Source of the DNA: Paenibacillus sp. BSR1-1
GTDB taxonomy: Bacteria > Bacillota > Bacilli > Bacillales > Cytobacillaceae
NCBI RefSeq assembly: GCF_030403775.1
Contig: NZ_JAQMWQ010000033.1
Location: 1 to 55,637 of the forward strand
DNA: 55,637 bases
Direction: 5' to 3'
Shown here: positions 24,616 to 33,338 of the stretch, piece by piece
Layout of the letters: every line of letters begins with the position of its first letter
How positions within the stretch are numbered: position 1 is the first letter of the stretch
Position numbers and translations under genes: made by a program
Notes under the pieces: generated by a model
The model's database searches: none
What the model was told of the DNA's origin: nothing
What the model saw: the letters and a program-made list of their open reading frames with translations, nothing else

Positions 24616-25821
24616 ATGGAAAAACGAACGATTAATCAAGTGGGTGGAAATGTTCCTCAACCTATACGAAGTGATGGAGCTGGAGGGATTGACTCCGGAC
24701 CGCGTAATATTATACGCGATCTACAAAATCCGGATATGCTCGTACCACCGATTACAGATGCAGGGCTGGTTCCTAACTTGAAATTCTCATTCTCAGACAC
24801 TTCAATGAAATTAGATCAAGGGGGATGGTCCCGTGAGATCACAGTAAGAGAGCTTCCTATAGCTACTACCCTTGCTGGAGTAAATATGAGTTTAAGCGCT
24901 GGCGGTGTACGTGAACTCCATTGGCATAAACAAGCAGAATGGTCTTATATGCTGTTAGGACGGGCTCGTATAACCTCTGTTGACCAACAAGGACGAAATT
25001 TTATTGCCGACATCGGACCGGGAGATCTTTGGTACTTTCCCCCTGGAATTCCTCATTCGATTCAAGGGTTGGAACATTGCGAATTTCTGCTCGTCTTCGA
25101 TGACGGGAACTTTTCCGATCTTTCCACCTTATCCATCTCCGATTGGTTTGCACATACTCCAAAAGATGTGCTGTCCGCCAATTTTGGTGTACCAGTGAGT
25201 GCTTTTAACTCAATTCCTTCTGAACAGGTATATATCTATCAGGGAGAGGTACCAGGTTCACTGGATAGTCAAGAAGTTCAGTCACCTTATGGAAACGTAC
25301 CTTTAACCTTCAAGCACGAGCTCTTTAAACAAACACCAATTAAAACGCCAGGTGGTAGTGTACGAATTGTGGACTCTACTAACTTTCCAATTTCAAAAAC
25401 GATTGCTGCGGCACTCGTTGAGATTGAACCGGGTGCAATGAGAGAAATGCATTGGCATCCTAATAACGACGAATGGCAGTATTACCTTACCGGAAAAGGG
25501 CGAATGACAGTATTTACAGGAAACGGTGCAGCTCGAACTTTTGATTATAGTGCTGGTGATGTCGGATATGTACCTTTTGCTACTGGACACTATATACAAA
25601 ACACCGGAACTGAAACATTATGGTTTTTAGAGATGTTTAAAAGTAATCGATTTGAAGACGTGTCACTGAATCAATGGATGGCACTGACTCCTAAAGACTT
25701 AGTAAAGAGCAATTTAAATGTTGGTTCAGAATTGATTGATTCTCTACACAAGAAGAAATATCCTGTTGTTAAATATTCCGAATTTTCCTCTGTCCAAAGA
25801 ACAGATAAAAAGATATTTTAA
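24616..25821 (+). CDS. Oxalate decarboxylase-like bicupin
   Basis: This 401-residue protein has two cupin domains. Mn ligands are visible in the first (H102, H104, E108, H147) and the second (H279, H281, E286, H325). OxdC-type enzymes convert oxalate to formate and CO2; OxdD is a spore coat member. The N-terminal lid, SENST in B. subtilis OxdC with Glu162 as the proton donor, reads SDLST here (167-171). An Asp therefore replaces the catalytic Glu. Activity could be reduced or shifted towards oxidase. The start is ATG 24616 with AAGAGGAG before it. Confidence 0.9.
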   Translation: MEKRTINQVGGNVPQPIRSDGAGGIDSGPRNIIRDLQNPDMLVPPITDAGLVPNLKFSFSDTSMKLDQGGWSREITVRELPIATTLAGVNMSLSAGGVRELHWHKQAEWSYMLLGRARITSVDQQGRNFIADIGPGDLWYFPPGIPHSIQGLEHCEFLLVFDDGNFSDLSTLSISDWFAHTPKDVLSANFGVPVSAFNSIPSEQVYIYQGEVPGSLDSQEVQSPYGNVPLTFKHELFKQTPIKTPGGSVRIVDSTNFPISKTIAAALVEIEPGAMREMHWHPNNDEWQYYLTGKGRMTVFTGNGAARTFDYSAGDVGYVPFATGHYIQNTGTETLWFLEMFKSNRFEDVSLNQWMALTPKDLVKSNLNVGSELIDSLHKKKYPVVKYSEFSSVQRTDKKIF

Positions 25822-25952
25822 TTAACAATTTTGATGACATTAGGACAAAACTTGGTTTTAGATATGCCGCATTGTGGTAATCCAGAAAAATCACTTAATC
25901 GAGCAACATATTTGAGCATAAGGTTATCCATTGTGTGGTGGAGGTGATTACT

Positions 25953-26216
25953 ATGTACAAGACAATTTACGAACACGCTGCTGAGATTACCCGTGATGTT
26001 ATTAAAGCAAGAGGAGAAGCTATTGACGGTGATAAGGAATTAATTGAAACTTATTTAAGTGATGAAGCCGTTACCAACTTGTATAAAAAAGTATTCAGAG
26101 GGCTAAATGAACAATTAGTGTTATATGAGAGTGTCGTGGGGAAGAATTATTTCCTCCCATTATCAAACTGTTGTCATCCTATTGTTTTTAAATATTCCCC
26201 TTACTATGACTCTTAG
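25953..26216 (+). CDS. Hypothetical protein, 87 aa
   Basis: It starts MYKTIYEHAAEITRDVIKAR and is helical and acidic up to about residue 70. The hydrophobic, Cys-containing end (LSNCCHPIVFKYSPYYDS) is unlike the rest and could be a frameshifted tail. GGAGGTGA lies at 25939-25946. The family is not recognised. Confidence 0.6.
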   Translation: MYKTIYEHAAEITRDVIKARGEAIDGDKELIETYLSDEAVTNLYKKVFRGLNEQLVLYESVVGKNYFLPLSNCCHPIVFKYSPYYDS

Positions 26217-26340
26217 TATTAACACTAAATCAAAGAGTGATGATGTTTTAGTTGCTGTTGTTTTTTATTCAAAAGGCAAGTACCCATTAGGGTTCTTGCT
26301 TATTTATTTTTAATTAATTTCCTAGTTGTTTCCTTTTTGA

Positions 26341-26386
26341 GTCAAATTGTGAAAATATTCACTTAAACTAACGGGTGCTTTACCAA
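26341..26386 (+). repeat. Interspersed element, left arm
   Basis: ATTGTGAAAATATTCACTTA, AACTAACGGGTGCTTTACC. Confidence 0.8.
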
Positions 26387-26401
26387 AAATTCGAGCAAAA
26401 A

Positions 26402-26432
26402 AGGTGTTACCGTATTTGGCAACACCCATTTT
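26402..26432. terminator. Terminator hairpin
   Basis: GGTGTTACC and GGCAACACC, followed by a T-run. No gene lies in 26217-26340. Confidence 0.65.
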
Positions 26433-26481
26433 TATTATTAAAAGACAGTTTTTATTTATGGAAGTAAATTTAGTTAAAGGG

Positions 26482-26733
26482 CTAAGCAATCTGAGAACTA
26501 CACCTTGTACCAACTTGTTCTGGTTGTAATAAATCATTTAAGGCTTGTTGATTAATCACTTCATTAAAATCAGTTGGTTGGACTAAGGAAATTCCTCTAC
26601 GATTAGCAACAGAAATAATTATACCTATTTCATAATACATATTTTTCGTAAGAATACCTTTTTCAATATTATTAATAATTTCATAGTAAAAACGAATTAA
26701 TAACTCATCTGGTAACTTTTCATAGAAATCCAT
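26482..26733 (-). CDS. Hypothetical protein, 83 aa
   Basis: The protein reads MDFYEKLPDELLIRFYYEII and is helical and acidic, with a C-terminal VGTRCSSQIA. GAGGTGA lies eight bases before the start. It resembles small Bacillus hypotheticals of about 80 residues. No function is recognised. Confidence 0.65.
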   Translation of the reverse strand: MDFYEKLPDELLIRFYYEIINNIEKGILTKNMYYEIGIIISVANRRGISLVQPTDFNEVINQQALNDLLQPEQVGTRCSSQIA

Positions 26734-26904
26734 TTTTTATTCACCTCAAGCTCCAACGATTGTAAGCCTTTTCAATAATTATACCATTATTCAGAATCCT
26801 ATTGATGTTAAAGTTGGTAAAAAATTAAAACATTATGATTTTGTTATTATAAAAATATGGAATGTTTGAAAATCTACTTGACCTTATAACCTAACAATCC
26901 ACCT

Positions 26905-26969
26905 TTTTCAATTAACGGGTGCAAGAGTGAAAATTGAGCAACGCATGGAGATGCGTTGCCGTTTTATTT
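26905..26969 (+). repeat. Interspersed element joined to a recombinase gene end
   Basis: TTTTTCAATTAACGGGTGCA, AGAGTGAAAATTGAGC, then a unique hairpin GCAACGCAT/ATGCGTTGC plus TTTTA. The right arm is missing and the recombinase stop codon follows at once. Confidence 0.75.
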
Positions 26970-27719
26970 TTAAAAATACTTCCGATAAAATTCCTGTCTG
27001 ATGCTTCCGCTAAGCTGTGCCTCAGTTGGTGCGGATGAATGTCTTTGTTAATGCCAGCACGTTTGGAAATTCGCTTAATTATGTATCGCATCGTGGCAAT
27101 GCTCATTCTATGAGAATCGCGTTCCGTGACAAAGATTGCAGGATCTCTGTCAACACGACGATCCAGGTATCGTTTTAACCAAATTTCACAGCGAATATTA
27201 AAATAGACCTCCCGTTCCTTATCGCCTTTACCTCTAATAACAGCTGACCGGTTCGACCAATTAATTCTACCTCTATCAAGGGTAACAACTTCTCCTATTC
27301 GACATCCAGTGGAGAACATGAATTCAAACAGTGCTTTTTCCATTGGGGAACAACAGGCTTCCCGTAAATGTTCAATTTCCATTTCAGTCAAAAATTTAGG
27401 AATTCGTTTCCCTGTTTTAGGTTTCTTTTATTTTAGCGGCTGGGTTTTTGGGAATATGCCCTTCTTCATGAGACCATCGAAATATAGATTTCATAAAACG
27501 AATTCTATGTGCCAAACTTGCAGGCTTAAGGCTTTCACTTGATTTTGCTAAATAAGCTTTTAATTGATTAGTAGTGATCGTATCAAGTTGAACATCATTA
27601 AAAAAGCGTATAAGTAAGCCAGACTGCAGTTTATAGGCTTTTAATGTTTGCGGCGAAAAGCCTTCAATACGTTTATCAGATTCATACGTTTCCCACGCTT
27701 TAGATAATAACAAGTTCAT
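26970..27719 (-). pseudogene. Tyrosine recombinase/integrase, inactivated
   Basis: The N-terminal core-binding domain (27417-27719: SKAWETYESDKRIEGFSPQT) ends at a stop caused by one extra A. The catalytic domain continues in another frame (KTGKRIPKFLTEME) with the first Arg in FSTGCRIGEV and the HQLRHS box (HxxR). After LRHS about 30 codons are missing. The remaining C-terminal end (AQLSGSIRQEFYRKYF, stop at 26970) is in a third frame. The lost part held the second His and the nucleophilic Tyr. It is an XerC/D-like or phage-type enzyme and is dead. Confidence 0.88.
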
Positions 27720-27885
27720 CTCTCCCCAAAAAATTCTTTTTTTTCAGGAATTATTGACCGGATTGACGAAATTGAAACGGCGGTTCTTATTAAGCTAAAG
27801 GGCACTCTATCGGGAGGTAAACTTTTTGGTAACAAAATATCCACAGACTTAGGTACAATAATCATTTATTATTATTTTAAAATAG
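27720..27885. other. Gene-free stretch
   Basis: Upstream region of the recombinase relic. It includes TTATTATTATTTTAAAATAG and no frame with a ribosome site. Confidence 0.4.
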
Positions 27886-27901
27886 CCTGATGGTGATAAA
27901 C

Positions 27902-28066
27902 ATGGATAGAACCCCAATTACTTTTCAAGGGAAAGATTACATTCTTCTCTTTAAATACGAATCTGGTTATTGTGAAATTGTGAAAGATGGAGGACGAAAT
28001 CATTAAATTTTATTAGTACATTTCTCAGAAATAAAGCATAATCCCAAGAAACATAAAAAGAAGTAA
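27902..28066 (+). pseudogene. Small gene with an in-frame stop codon
   Basis: ATG 27902 follows GGTGAT and reads MDRTPITFQGKDYILLFKYE ... GGRNH to TAA at 28004-28006. The same frame then continues ILLVHFSEIKHNPKKHKKK to a second stop at 28064. The original 54-residue protein was probably soluble and basic at its end. Readthrough is possible but not supported by any signal. Confidence 0.6.
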
Positions 28067-28077
28067 TTAGGAGAATT

Positions 28078-28142
28078 GAGGGCTGTAATCGGGGCAGCTT
28101 TTTTTGCTTGTTCCACTATCGGAGCATGTTAGTTAAATAATA
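28078..28142 (+). repeat. Interspersed element, shortened copy
   Basis: GGGCTGTAATCGGGGCAGCT core with T-run, then TTGTTCCACTATCGGAGCAT and GTTAGTTAAATAAT. The left arm is missing. Confidence 0.7.
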
Positions 28143-28179
28143 TGGCATTACGCATTTGACTGAAAATGAGTATTAATGC

Positions 28180-28217
28180 AAAAAAAGGATACAGAGATTA
28201 CTCTCACGTATCCTTTT
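28180..28217 (-). terminator. Terminator of the 28204 gene
   Basis: AAAAGGATACGTGA and GTATCCTTTT, with seven T on the minus strand; it overlaps the stop codon. Confidence 0.65.
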
Positions 28218-28353
28218 CTAGTAACTCAATTATTCTATCAAGTTTTTTTTCAATGTTATTAGATTTGTTAAATCTTTTTCTCAGGTATAAACCATAAAGA
28301 AAGAAAATAACAAAGAATATCCCAAATTTAATTATTAAATCAATAATACTCAT
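28204..28353 (-). CDS. Small membrane protein, 49 aa
   Basis: The protein reads MSIIDLIIKFGIFFVIFFLY, one transmembrane helix, and then a charged tail LRKRFNKSNNIEKKLDRIIE suited to a short coiled coil. GGGTAGGA precedes the ATG. The pattern matches many small Bacillus DUF-type single-helix proteins. It is too small for a firm family call. Confidence 0.6.
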   Translation of the reverse strand: MSIIDLIIKFGIFFVIFFLYGLYLRKRFNKSNNIEKKLDRIIELLEKDT

Positions 28354-28437
28354 GTTGAATCCTACCCTTACCATTTTTCGGACAATTATACCATAATATT
28401 GTACTACTTAGTTCAACAAAAATGTGCAATAAAAAAG

Positions 28438-28476
28438 GTACTTGTTCCATTAACGTAAGCAGGTTATTTAAAGAGT
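28438..28476 (+). repeat. Interspersed element, right arm
   Basis: GTACTTGTTCCATTAACGTA then AGCAGGTTATTTAAAGAG. Confidence 0.75.
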
Positions 28477-28575
28477 GATGTTTAATATTTATTCAACAAC
28501 AGGTCCATTTAATGGAATAAATCTTCTTAACAAAAGGGGATAATAAATGAAAAATTGTATCTTGTGAGGACTCTT

Positions 28576-29052
28576 ATGATTAATAAAAGAAAGGCTTTAT
28601 CTTTTAGTACATTAGTTATTCCCTGGTTAACTACTCCATTGCTTGGGAAAAATTCTTTTGTTCGCTTTCTTCCAGTCGCAACTTTTATTGGTTATATCTT
28701 TAGTTTGTTAGGTGAAATTGCTGATCGACGTAAGTGGTGGAAAGTAAAAAATGCTTTATTCCCAAATTATCGTTTAGATTTCTCTTACCTTTTGGGTTTA
28801 TTTTTTATCACAACTATTTGGGTATTTAAATTAACGTACGGTAGCTTTATAAAGTATTTAACATTAAATATTGTACTCGATTATCTTCTTGCATTCCCTA
28901 TCGCAAAATTTTTCACTAAAGTTGGAGTATTCGAATTCAAGAAAATGCGACCAAAACATTTTTACATATTGTCAGTTGTAACAGCAATCGTTATTTATCT
29001 TTATCAATTATTAGTAGAACGAACTATTGTAAAAGAGGTAAAGAAATATTAG
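28576..29052 (+). CDS. WLTLPLLG-type membrane protein (paralogue 2)
   Basis: This 158-residue membrane protein has about four helices. It shares VIPWLTTPLLGKNSFVRFLP, the RKWWKVKN patch and TIWVFKLTYG with the protein at 17159. ATG 28576 is eight bases after TGAGGA. A six-codon frame, MKNCIL at 28547-28567, has a better ribosome site (AAGGGGATAATAA) and ends in that TGAGGA. It might be a leader peptide, or the relic of a start lost by a one-base change. Confidence 0.72.
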   Translation: MINKRKALSFSTLVIPWLTTPLLGKNSFVRFLPVATFIGYIFSLLGEIADRRKWWKVKNALFPNYRLDFSYLLGLFFITTIWVFKLTYGSFIKYLTLNIVLDYLLAFPIAKFFTKVGVFEFKKMRPKHFYILSVVTAIVIYLYQLLVERTIVKEVKKY

Positions 29053-29149
29053 AAGAAGTAATGTTGTTTGTACCCATTTTAAAACAAAAGAGGTGGTTTT
29101 AGGATAACAATGGGATTAAAAATATTTTAACTAAACTTGCTGTTAAGAG

Positions 29150-29247
29150 TTCAGGGCTATTCCATTATAAGGTGCAAGAGTTTAAGATCGAGCTGCCATT
29201 TTTGGCGGCTTTCTTCTTGTGCTAACGGGGCAGGTTAGTTCAATAAG
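29150..29247 (+). repeat. Interspersed element, full copy
   Basis: CATTATAAGGTGCAAGAGTT, terminator GAGCTGCCATTTTTGGCGGC, right arm GCTAACGGGGCAGGTTAG. Bases 29053-29149 show no gene. Confidence 0.82.
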
Positions 29248-29296
29248 AATATGGAATATATAATGTATTTAATCAAAGATTTAGGAGGAGTTATAG

Positions 29297-29967
29297 ATGG
29301 AGTGGTCCCAATGGTTGCAAGGCGGTCCTTTCCTTGAAGTTAGTTTCTTGTTGGAACTAAAGAAGAGAAAACAAAAACAATACAGGATATAATAAATAAG
29401 TTATCAAAGGTCACAAATAAAGTTGAAATCGTTGACGAAAACGTTGATGATATTATTGATTTTTTTGATAGAGGGTATCCATATGATGAAGAAGACCCGA
29501 AATCCATACATTTACACTCATTAAGATTAAGATTATATGTCTATTTATCAAGGAAACGAAAAGTGACCTTACAAATGGAAATGGTTTCTCCCAACGCACT
29601 AATGGTGGATTTTTGGTTTTATGGGAATGAATTTGATGCACCAGATTGGGATCAAATTGGCATAAAGAAAGAAGAATTTACAGGCTTTATAAGTTTTCTT
29701 AAAGAGTTGTATTCCGTTTATGAGTTTAAAATCGGTGGAATTGCAATCGAAGAAGATGTTCTTGAATTATTTGGGTTCGATGAAACATACCCTAACGAAT
29801 GTTATCGTTACGAAAACTTTTTTCCTGACTATTTTCTTAAAGAACCATCTCCATTCTTAAGTATCATTTGGAGTGAAAAACATAAGAAATTAAGCCATAT
29901 TCCTTACAATTACAAAAGGCTTGATAAGGAAGGAATCCTTATTGAAACGGGTAGTTTTAATGACTAA
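29297..29967 (+). pseudogene. Hypothetical gene broken by one frameshift
   Basis: ATG 29297 has a strong GGAGGAG and reads MEWSQWLQGGPFLEVSFL, then runs out of frame. Starting near 29347, a second frame continues VGTKEEKTKTIQDIINKLSK through FFDRGYPYDEEDPKSIHLHS and on to FNDT-free end GSFND at 29967. Adding one base near TTTCTTGTT would restore a protein of 223 residues. It is an acidic soluble protein of unknown family. The downstream part alone (from 29563) is not a credible gene. Confidence 0.7.
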
Positions 29968-30061
29968 CCTTGTTCAACTAACGGGGTGCAAGAGTTTAAG
30001 ATCCAGCCGCCATTTTTGGCGGCTTTGTTCTTGTACTAACGGGCAGAATAGTTGAAGAAGA
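29968..30061 (+). repeat. Interspersed element, full copy
   Basis: GTTCAACTAACGGGGTGCAA, terminator CAGCCGCCATTTTTGGCGGC, right arm CTAACGGGCAGAATAGTTG. Confidence 0.85.
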
Positions 30062-30096
30062 AATGCGAAATATAAGGAAAAACAGGTGAAAAGTAT

Positions 30097-30198
30097 ATGA
30101 TTAACTCTCCCTCAATAAATACCGTTAGAGAAATGAGAAAGGAATTTAAAGATACTTTAATACAAAATTGGTTAAATGATATTGTGGAAATTAGTTGA
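30097..30198 (+). CDS. Short frame, possible truncated gene
   Basis: This 33-residue frame starts MINSPSINTVREMRKEFKDT and ends VEIS; AGGTGA lies seven bases before it. The composition looks like the helical N-terminus of a longer protein. The rest has been lost before the LysR gene end. Confidence 0.4.
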   Translation: MINSPSINTVREMRKEFKDTLIQNWLNDIVEIS

Positions 30199-30277
30199 TA
30201 AACACAACTAAATCGTAAGTAGCCATATATGGACTGAAAATCATTGACTGTTGATTTTGTTTTGATTGCCGATATAC

Positions 30278-31150
30278 TCACTCTCCATCCAGCCATTTTT
30301 GGGTATGTTCGATAAACCGTTTTGCCGCTGGTAATGCGTGTTTAATTGAAGTGAGCGACATCCCAAGTGATCGTGTAGGTCTGTCCTCCAATTCCACAAC
30401 CGTAACATTTTGGCTTTGTCCTTGTAATGCGAGTTCAGACATGACACTGATCCCAAGCCCATTCTCCACCATCGCAACAATCACATGATCATCACCGGTT
30501 TCGAATTGAATATTGAGATGAACCCGAGCCGCTTCTAATACTCTCCTAACATCGTAACCGCACGAAGAAGCAGGCATGATAAAAGGCTCTTTCTCAAGCT
30601 GAGCATACCGAATCGTGGATTGTTTACTTAATGAGTGATCTTTGGGAAGGACACACAGCATTCGATCTTTTCTTAGTGGAATAGCTTCCAGATGGACCGA
30701 AGACGGTAGTGACATAAAACCTAAGTCAATCACACCTTGTTGAATCCACGTTTCAATCGTGCCATAATCTCCTTCCATTAATTTGATTTCAATTCGAGGG
30801 TGTTCCAAGTGAAAGTGATGAATGATTCCAGGCAGCCAGTGAGTAGACACGCTTGTAAAGGTTCCAATGCGCAAGGTTCCCGCCTCTATGCCATTAATCT
30901 CTGCAACATCTTGCTTCAATCGCTCATTATGGTTTACTATTTCACGAATATGCGTTAACACACGTTTACCATTTTCTGTTAATCGAACACCTGTTTTATT
31001 TCGAATAAGCAGTTGAAAACCATACTCCGATTCAAGACTGCTGATCGCATGACTGACACCTGACTGAGTCACATTCAGTGCTTCTGCTGCTCTTGATAAA
31101 TTCCCCATTTCTACTGTCTTCAGAAGGATTTCTAATTTAGTCAGACTCAT
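30278..31150 (-). CDS. LysR family transcriptional regulator
   Basis: This 290-residue regulator has an N-terminal winged helix (LSRAAEALNVTQSGVSHAIS, residues about 18-37) and a two-lobed periplasmic-binding-like effector domain (LRIGTFTSVSTHWLPGI and later). It lies divergent to a DMT exporter gene. LysR proteins bind T-N11-A sites between divergent genes and usually activate the neighbour in response to a small ligand. TGAG-N5-CTCA at 31174-31186 fits. Confidence 0.93.
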   Translation of the reverse strand: MSLTKLEILLKTVEMGNLSRAAEALNVTQSGVSHAISSLESEYGFQLLIRNKTGVRLTENGKRVLTHIREIVNHNERLKQDVAEINGIEAGTLRIGTFTSVSTHWLPGIIHHFHLEHPRIEIKLMEGDYGTIETWIQQGVIDLGFMSLPSSVHLEAIPLRKDRMLCVLPKDHSLSKQSTIRYAQLEKEPFIMPASSCGYDVRRVLEAARVHLNIQFETGDDHVIVAMVENGLGISVMSELALQGQSQNVTVVELEDRPTRSLGMSLTSIKHALPAAKRFIEHTQKWLDGE

Positions 31151-31173
31151 CGATTCTCCTGCTTTCTCATGTA

Positions 31174-31186
31174 TGAGTTTTGCTCA
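31174..31186. promoter_or_regulatory. Candidate LysR binding site
   Basis: TGAGTTTTGCTCA is a 13-bp interrupted palindrome with the T-N11-A form, 24 bp upstream of the LysR start. Confidence 0.5.
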
Positions 31187-31266
31187 AGTATATCATTACA
31201 TATATTCAATTTACTAATACTTCAATCACAATTATACTATGTAAAAACTCTAAAGGGGAGCTAAAA

Positions 31267-32163
31267 ATGAAACCTATAAAAGCCGATCTTATGATCTTAC
31301 TTGTTACAATGACCTGGGGTTCTTCCTACCTTTTTATGAAAGTCGGATTGGAAACTGTCTCTTCATTTTCCCTTGTTGCATTACGCTTTGGTATTGCTTT
31401 TTTGATTTGTGCCGCTGTTTTTTTTAAACAATTTCGTTCAATCCATTTTGTCACCCTAAAATATGGTTTTATTCTGGGATTTTTACTATTTGTCGTATCT
31501 GCTTCGGTCATCTTAGGTTTAAAAACGACATCAGCTTCCCATGCCGGTTTTCTAGCCAGTTTGACCGTAATCTTTATCCCTTTATTATCTATCGTTCTGT
31601 TCAGAGATCGACTGAGTTACAGACTGATCATTAGTTCCCTTGTTGCGATGACAGGCATTGGTTTACTGACTTTGAACAACCAATTAACAATAAATTCTGG
31701 AGATTTACTCTGTATACTCGCCGCTCTTTTTTATGCTTTTCATATTATTGTCACCGGGATGGCGGCTAAAGTTGCCAATACATTGCAGCTTGGTATCCTT
31801 CAATTGGGATTTGCAGGAGGCTTCGGCGAACTCTTTGCCCTGATTTTCGAAAAGCCGCAACTTCCATCCACTAAAGAGAGTTGGATCGCTGTACTGGTGT
31901 TAAGTATTGTCTGCAGTGCTTTTGGCTACATCATTCAAGCGATGGCACAGAAATACACAACACCGACACATACAGGACTCATTTTTTCATTAGAACCTGT
32001 ATTTTCCGCACTATTCGCTTACCTGTTTATGAAAGAATTATTGCCACTCAAAGGGTATATCGGGGCATTGCTTATTCTAAGCGGTATTATACTGGCTGAG
32101 ATAAAAATGAAACGAACACATCCATTGAACGCAAAAAAGAGAGACATGAAATGCACAGAGTAG
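31267..32163 (+). CDS. DMT (EamA) family transporter
   Basis: This 298-residue inner-membrane protein has ten hydrophobic segments in two EamA repeats (TWGSSYLFMKVGLETVSSFS begins the first). It ends with a basic KRTHPLNAKKRDMK tail. Such proteins export metabolites or drugs. The divergent LysR gene probably controls it. ATG 31267 is used because AAGGGGAG lies at 31251-31258; the 29-codon upstream extension has no ribosome site. Confidence 0.9.
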   Translation: MKPIKADLMILLVTMTWGSSYLFMKVGLETVSSFSLVALRFGIAFLICAAVFFKQFRSIHFVTLKYGFILGFLLFVVSASVILGLKTTSASHAGFLASLTVIFIPLLSIVLFRDRLSYRLIISSLVAMTGIGLLTLNNQLTINSGDLLCILAALFYAFHIIVTGMAAKVANTLQLGILQLGFAGGFGELFALIFEKPQLPSTKESWIAVLVLSIVCSAFGYIIQAMAQKYTTPTHTGLIFSLEPVFSALFAYLFMKELLPLKGYIGALLILSGIILAEIKMKRTHPLNAKKRDMKCTE

Positions 32164-32215
32164 TACCACTGATTGAATTTTCACTCTATCCCGACAATTT
32201 TTTGAAATTAAAGAT

Positions 32216-32297
32216 AAAAGAAGCAGCTTACCCAAAAGTGGATCGCTACGGCGGTTCTTTTTTTGTTGTGCTCTAACGGGGGCGATGGTTGAAGAAA
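32216..32297 (+). repeat. Interspersed element without a clear left arm
   Basis: AAGAAGCAGCTTACCCAAAA, terminator GGATCGCTACGGCGGTTC plus T-run, right part CTAACGGGGGCGATGGTTGA. Confidence 0.75.
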
Positions 32298-32533
32298 GCC
32301 AATGATAAAAATCATTGGGGACTGAACGGGTATCACACTTATTAGTTATAAAAACATTTTAAGTATTTCTAATAAGAATGAACAAACAGGTGGATGTCTA
32401 AATGGAAAGTATTTTTGGACAAGGGATATGATACTAATAAACACCATCAGTCGTCATGACATCAAGAATGTTGTCAAGCAACTAATTATGGACGGAGAAT
32501 TTGAAAAGGTGTTTCGTCAAATTAATTGATGAC
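32298..32533. other. Stretch with a broken small frame
   Basis: AAACAGGTGG precedes MSKWKVFLDKGYDTNKHHQS, which stops. Another frame reads ISRHDIKNVVKQLIMDGEFE and ends VFRQIN. The two could be halves of one frameshifted small protein. The hairpin AAGGTGT/ACACCTT with T-run (32506-32536) ends the unit. Confidence 0.35.
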
Positions 32534-32577
32534 ACCTTTTTCTTGTTCAGCTAACGGGGCAGGTTAGCTTAAGAAGA
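32534..32577 (+). repeat. Interspersed element, right arm
   Basis: TTCTTGTTCAGCTAACGGGG, CAGGTTAGCTTAAGAAG. Homology between the two SRPBCC genes starts here. Confidence 0.8.
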
Positions 32578-32647
32578 TGTAGTTAATATTGCCTTCGCTG
32601 AATTATAATTAAGGTGTTAGTAAGTGCTTATAAAAGGAGAATATAAA

Positions 32648-33106
32648 ATGCCTGTTATTGAGCATCAACAATTTATTAAAGCACCTGTTGAATTATGTTT
32701 TGACCTTGCGAGGAACGCAGATATTCATACTCAAACCACCTCTACAACAAAGGAAAGAGTTGTTGGTGGAGTCACACAAGGGTTATTAGAGGAGGGAGAT
32801 ACTGTTGTTACTTGGGAAGCCATTCATTTTGGTATTAAACAAAGGCTGACAGCCAAAGTGACATTAATGGAAAAGCCCTATAAGTTTGTAGATATGATGG
32901 TGAAGGGAGCCTTTCATTCCTTTGTTCACTCTCATCAGTTTATCGAAGAAGCAGGTGGAACCATTATGATAGACAAATTCCAGTATAAGTCTCCATTTGG
33001 ACCAATTGGCGTTGTAGCCGATAAATTGTTTTTGGAGAAGTATATGAGAGTATTTATTGCTTCTCGTGCAAAGGCACTCAAAAATATTGCAGAAAATATG
33101 GATTAA
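32648..33106 (+). CDS. SRPBCC family protein (copy 2)
   Basis: This 152-residue protein is a close paralogue of the one at 196 (HQQFIKAPVELCFDLARNAD; ADKLFLEKYM), with the SRPBCC ligand-binding fold. It contains TVVTWEA where copy 1 has TVTWEA. AAAGGAGAATATAAA precedes the ATG. Its leader (GTGCTTATAAAAGGAGAATA) is also shared with copy 1, so the whole transcription unit was duplicated. The ligand is unknown. Confidence 0.82.
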   Translation: MPVIEHQQFIKAPVELCFDLARNADIHTQTTSTTKERVVGGVTQGLLEEGDTVVTWEAIHFGIKQRLTAKVTLMEKPYKFVDMMVKGAFHSFVHSHQFIEEAGGTIMIDKFQYKSPFGPIGVVADKLFLEKYMRVFIASRAKALKNIAENMD

Positions 33107-33107
33107 T

Positions 33108-33204
33108 CTTATTGAAGAAACAGGAGCAAGTGTTTAAAATCAGAGCTGTCACTGAGGCAGCTTTTTCTTGTTGAACTAACTTTGCAGGTTTGTTTAAGAA
33201 GAAT
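33108..33204 (+). repeat. Interspersed element, full copy
   Basis: TTGAAGAAACAGGAGCAAGT, terminator GAGCTGTCACTGAGGCAGCT plus T-run, right arm CTAACTTTGCAGGTTTG. Confidence 0.8.
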
Positions 33205-33338
33205 TACTAAAAAAATAATGTCAAAAGCAACATTTTTTCGTAAAATTGATAAGAGTATAAGTTAAAAATAAAGCAAAAAAATCAATTGGGATACAGGGTC
33301 CCTCGGATTAAATGGAGTATTGTAGTTGGGGGTGACAT

